Source: an uncultured Clostridia bacterium
GTDB taxonomy: Bacteria; Bacillota; Clostridia; Christensenellales; Pumilibacteraceae
NCBI GenBank assembly: GCA_947589145.1
Contig: CANQCB010000011.1
Span: 1 to 22,604, forward strand
DNA length: 22,604 nt
Direction: 5' to 3'
A program made the position numbers and the translations under genes. Below are positions 22,232 to 22,604 of this stretch, one piece after another; position 1 is the first letter of the stretch; each line of letters begins with the position of its first letter. The notes under the pieces are model-generated. The model saw only the letters and a list, made by a program, of their open reading frames with translations. It ran no database searches and was not told the DNA's origin.

Positions 22232-22319
22232 TTCTATCCTTTTTTGTGCAAGCGCATTTCACGCTACGCTCACACCGATCGTTCCGAATGCGGGGCATGC
22301 CTTCGGAACGAGAAAAATC
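22232..22319 (-). promoter_or_regulatory. Putative L13 leader (r-protein autoregulatory element)
   Basis: The leader of about 87 bases before rplM forms a 9-bp hairpin (CGTTCCGAA at 22310-22302 with TTCGGAACG at 22288-22280) and a second smaller stem-rich stretch before the Shine-Dalgarno. Bacillota rplM operons often carry an 'L13 leader' that senses free L13. I identify it by position and structure, not by aligned consensus. Confidence 0.45.
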
Positions 22320-22325
22320 CTTAAT

Positions 22326-22354
22326 AATATATTATAAGCGTCGGAATTTGTCAA
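22326..22354 (-). promoter_or_regulatory. rplM-rpsI promoter
   Basis: Exact TTGACA (22349-22354), 17 bases, TATATT (22326-22331). A TATAAT five bases nearer the -35 has too short a spacer. The start would be near 22319. Confidence 0.75.
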
Positions 22355-22366
22355 GCGTTTTTGCTA

Positions 22367-22604
22367 TTATTCGTCGCTTTCCTCTTCTTCGCCCTCGCCT
22401 TCGATACTTTGAGTCGTATCCCAACTCGAATGGTCGTGCAACCAATTAAGGCAGGTGTCGTCATAGCAGGTCACAACGCGGTGTTCGCTGTCCGTCTCCT
22501 GTCCGAGAGGTATGCTTACGCCGCGGATCTCCTGCCCGTCGCTGTATTTGATATTGGTCTGAACGATCAGCATGTGATCGACCGCGGCGGCATGGTATTG
22601 ACCG
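22367..22604 (-). CDS. Hypothetical protein with acidic C-terminus (partial)
   Basis: This frame is open from the right edge of the window to the TAA at 22367, giving at least 78 residues; a Met lies at 22573 but there is no Shine-Dalgarno near it and the frame continues upstream (GQYHAAAVDH before the Met), so the true start is probably outside. The visible part has a beta-rich stretch (MLIVQTNIKYSDGQEI), a Cys pair (TCYDDTC) near a WLHDHSSW segment, and ends in a Glu-rich EGEGEEEESDE tail. No family was recognised. It lies upstream of rplM on the same strand, with the rplM promoter starting 12 bases after its stop. Confidence 0.5.
   Translation of the reverse strand, partial: GQYHAAAVDHMLIVQTNIKYSDGQEIRGVSIPLGQETDSEHRVVTCYDDTCLNWLHDHSSWDTTQSIEGEGEEEESDE

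Overview
The window looks like chromosomal DNA from an endospore-forming member of the Bacillota, most likely an uncultured lineage of Clostridia. The evidence is a set of sporulation and germination genes (sigG, a ylmC/ymxH-like gene, spoVG, sleB-ypeB, spoIIR, a DUF3794-LysM gene, a SpoVB-like transporter), a large Bacillus-type SRP RNA, a DnaD-family primosome protein and a cysE-cysS pair. No phage, transposon, CRISPR array, rRNA or tRNA was found. The species cannot be named from the sequence.

Layout. 1-128: start of a leftward ylmC/ymxH-like gene. 281-1054: sigG. 1161-1427: SRP RNA on the minus strand, sharing a two-way terminator with sigG. 1635-1907 spoVG (minus) diverges from marR (2116), followed by cysE and cysS. 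4732-8009 is a probable rightward unit: a long DnaD-like protein, a PHP phosphoesterase, an FmdB-type zinc ribbon and a nitroreductase. 8203-10223 (minus) is the germination operon sleB-ypeB, divergent from spoIIR (10309-10809). ispE, the DUF3794-LysM gene, an acidic zinc-ribbon gene and a SLOG gene follow on the minus strand (10802-14305). pepV (14395-15669) diverges from the SLOG gene. 15743-19082 (minus) holds a ROK kinase, a membrane protein with PVNE repeats and a SpoVB/MATE-like transporter. 19277-20957 (minus) is a surface lipoprotein gene broken at a run of seven G. 21297-22231 (minus) is rplM-rpsI with a possible leader, and the window ends inside an unknown acidic protein.

How the parts fit. 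Much of the forespore programme can be read from promoters. sigG and spoIIR each have a full sigma-F-type -10 at the right place. sleB-ypeB has a sigma-G-type promoter. The DUF3794-LysM gene has a mother-cell (sigma-E/K-like) promoter. SpoIIR is the known forespore signal that triggers sigma-E activation, and SleB/YpeB act on cortex at germination.

The most interesting pattern is translational. Most genes have a strong Shine-Dalgarno, but five (spoIIR, ispE, the SLOG gene, pepV and the PVNE membrane protein) have none. Their -10 element ends 6 or 7 bases before the ATG, so the transcript should begin at, or one base before, the start codon. Three of these have exact TTGACA-N17-TATAAT promoters. 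This predicts regular use of leaderless mRNAs beside SD-led ones. Other points of note are a non-GNRA apical loop in the SRP RNA, a poly-G frameshift in the lipoprotein gene, four DnaD C-terminal repeats in one protein, and a ten-copy tetrapeptide repeat.
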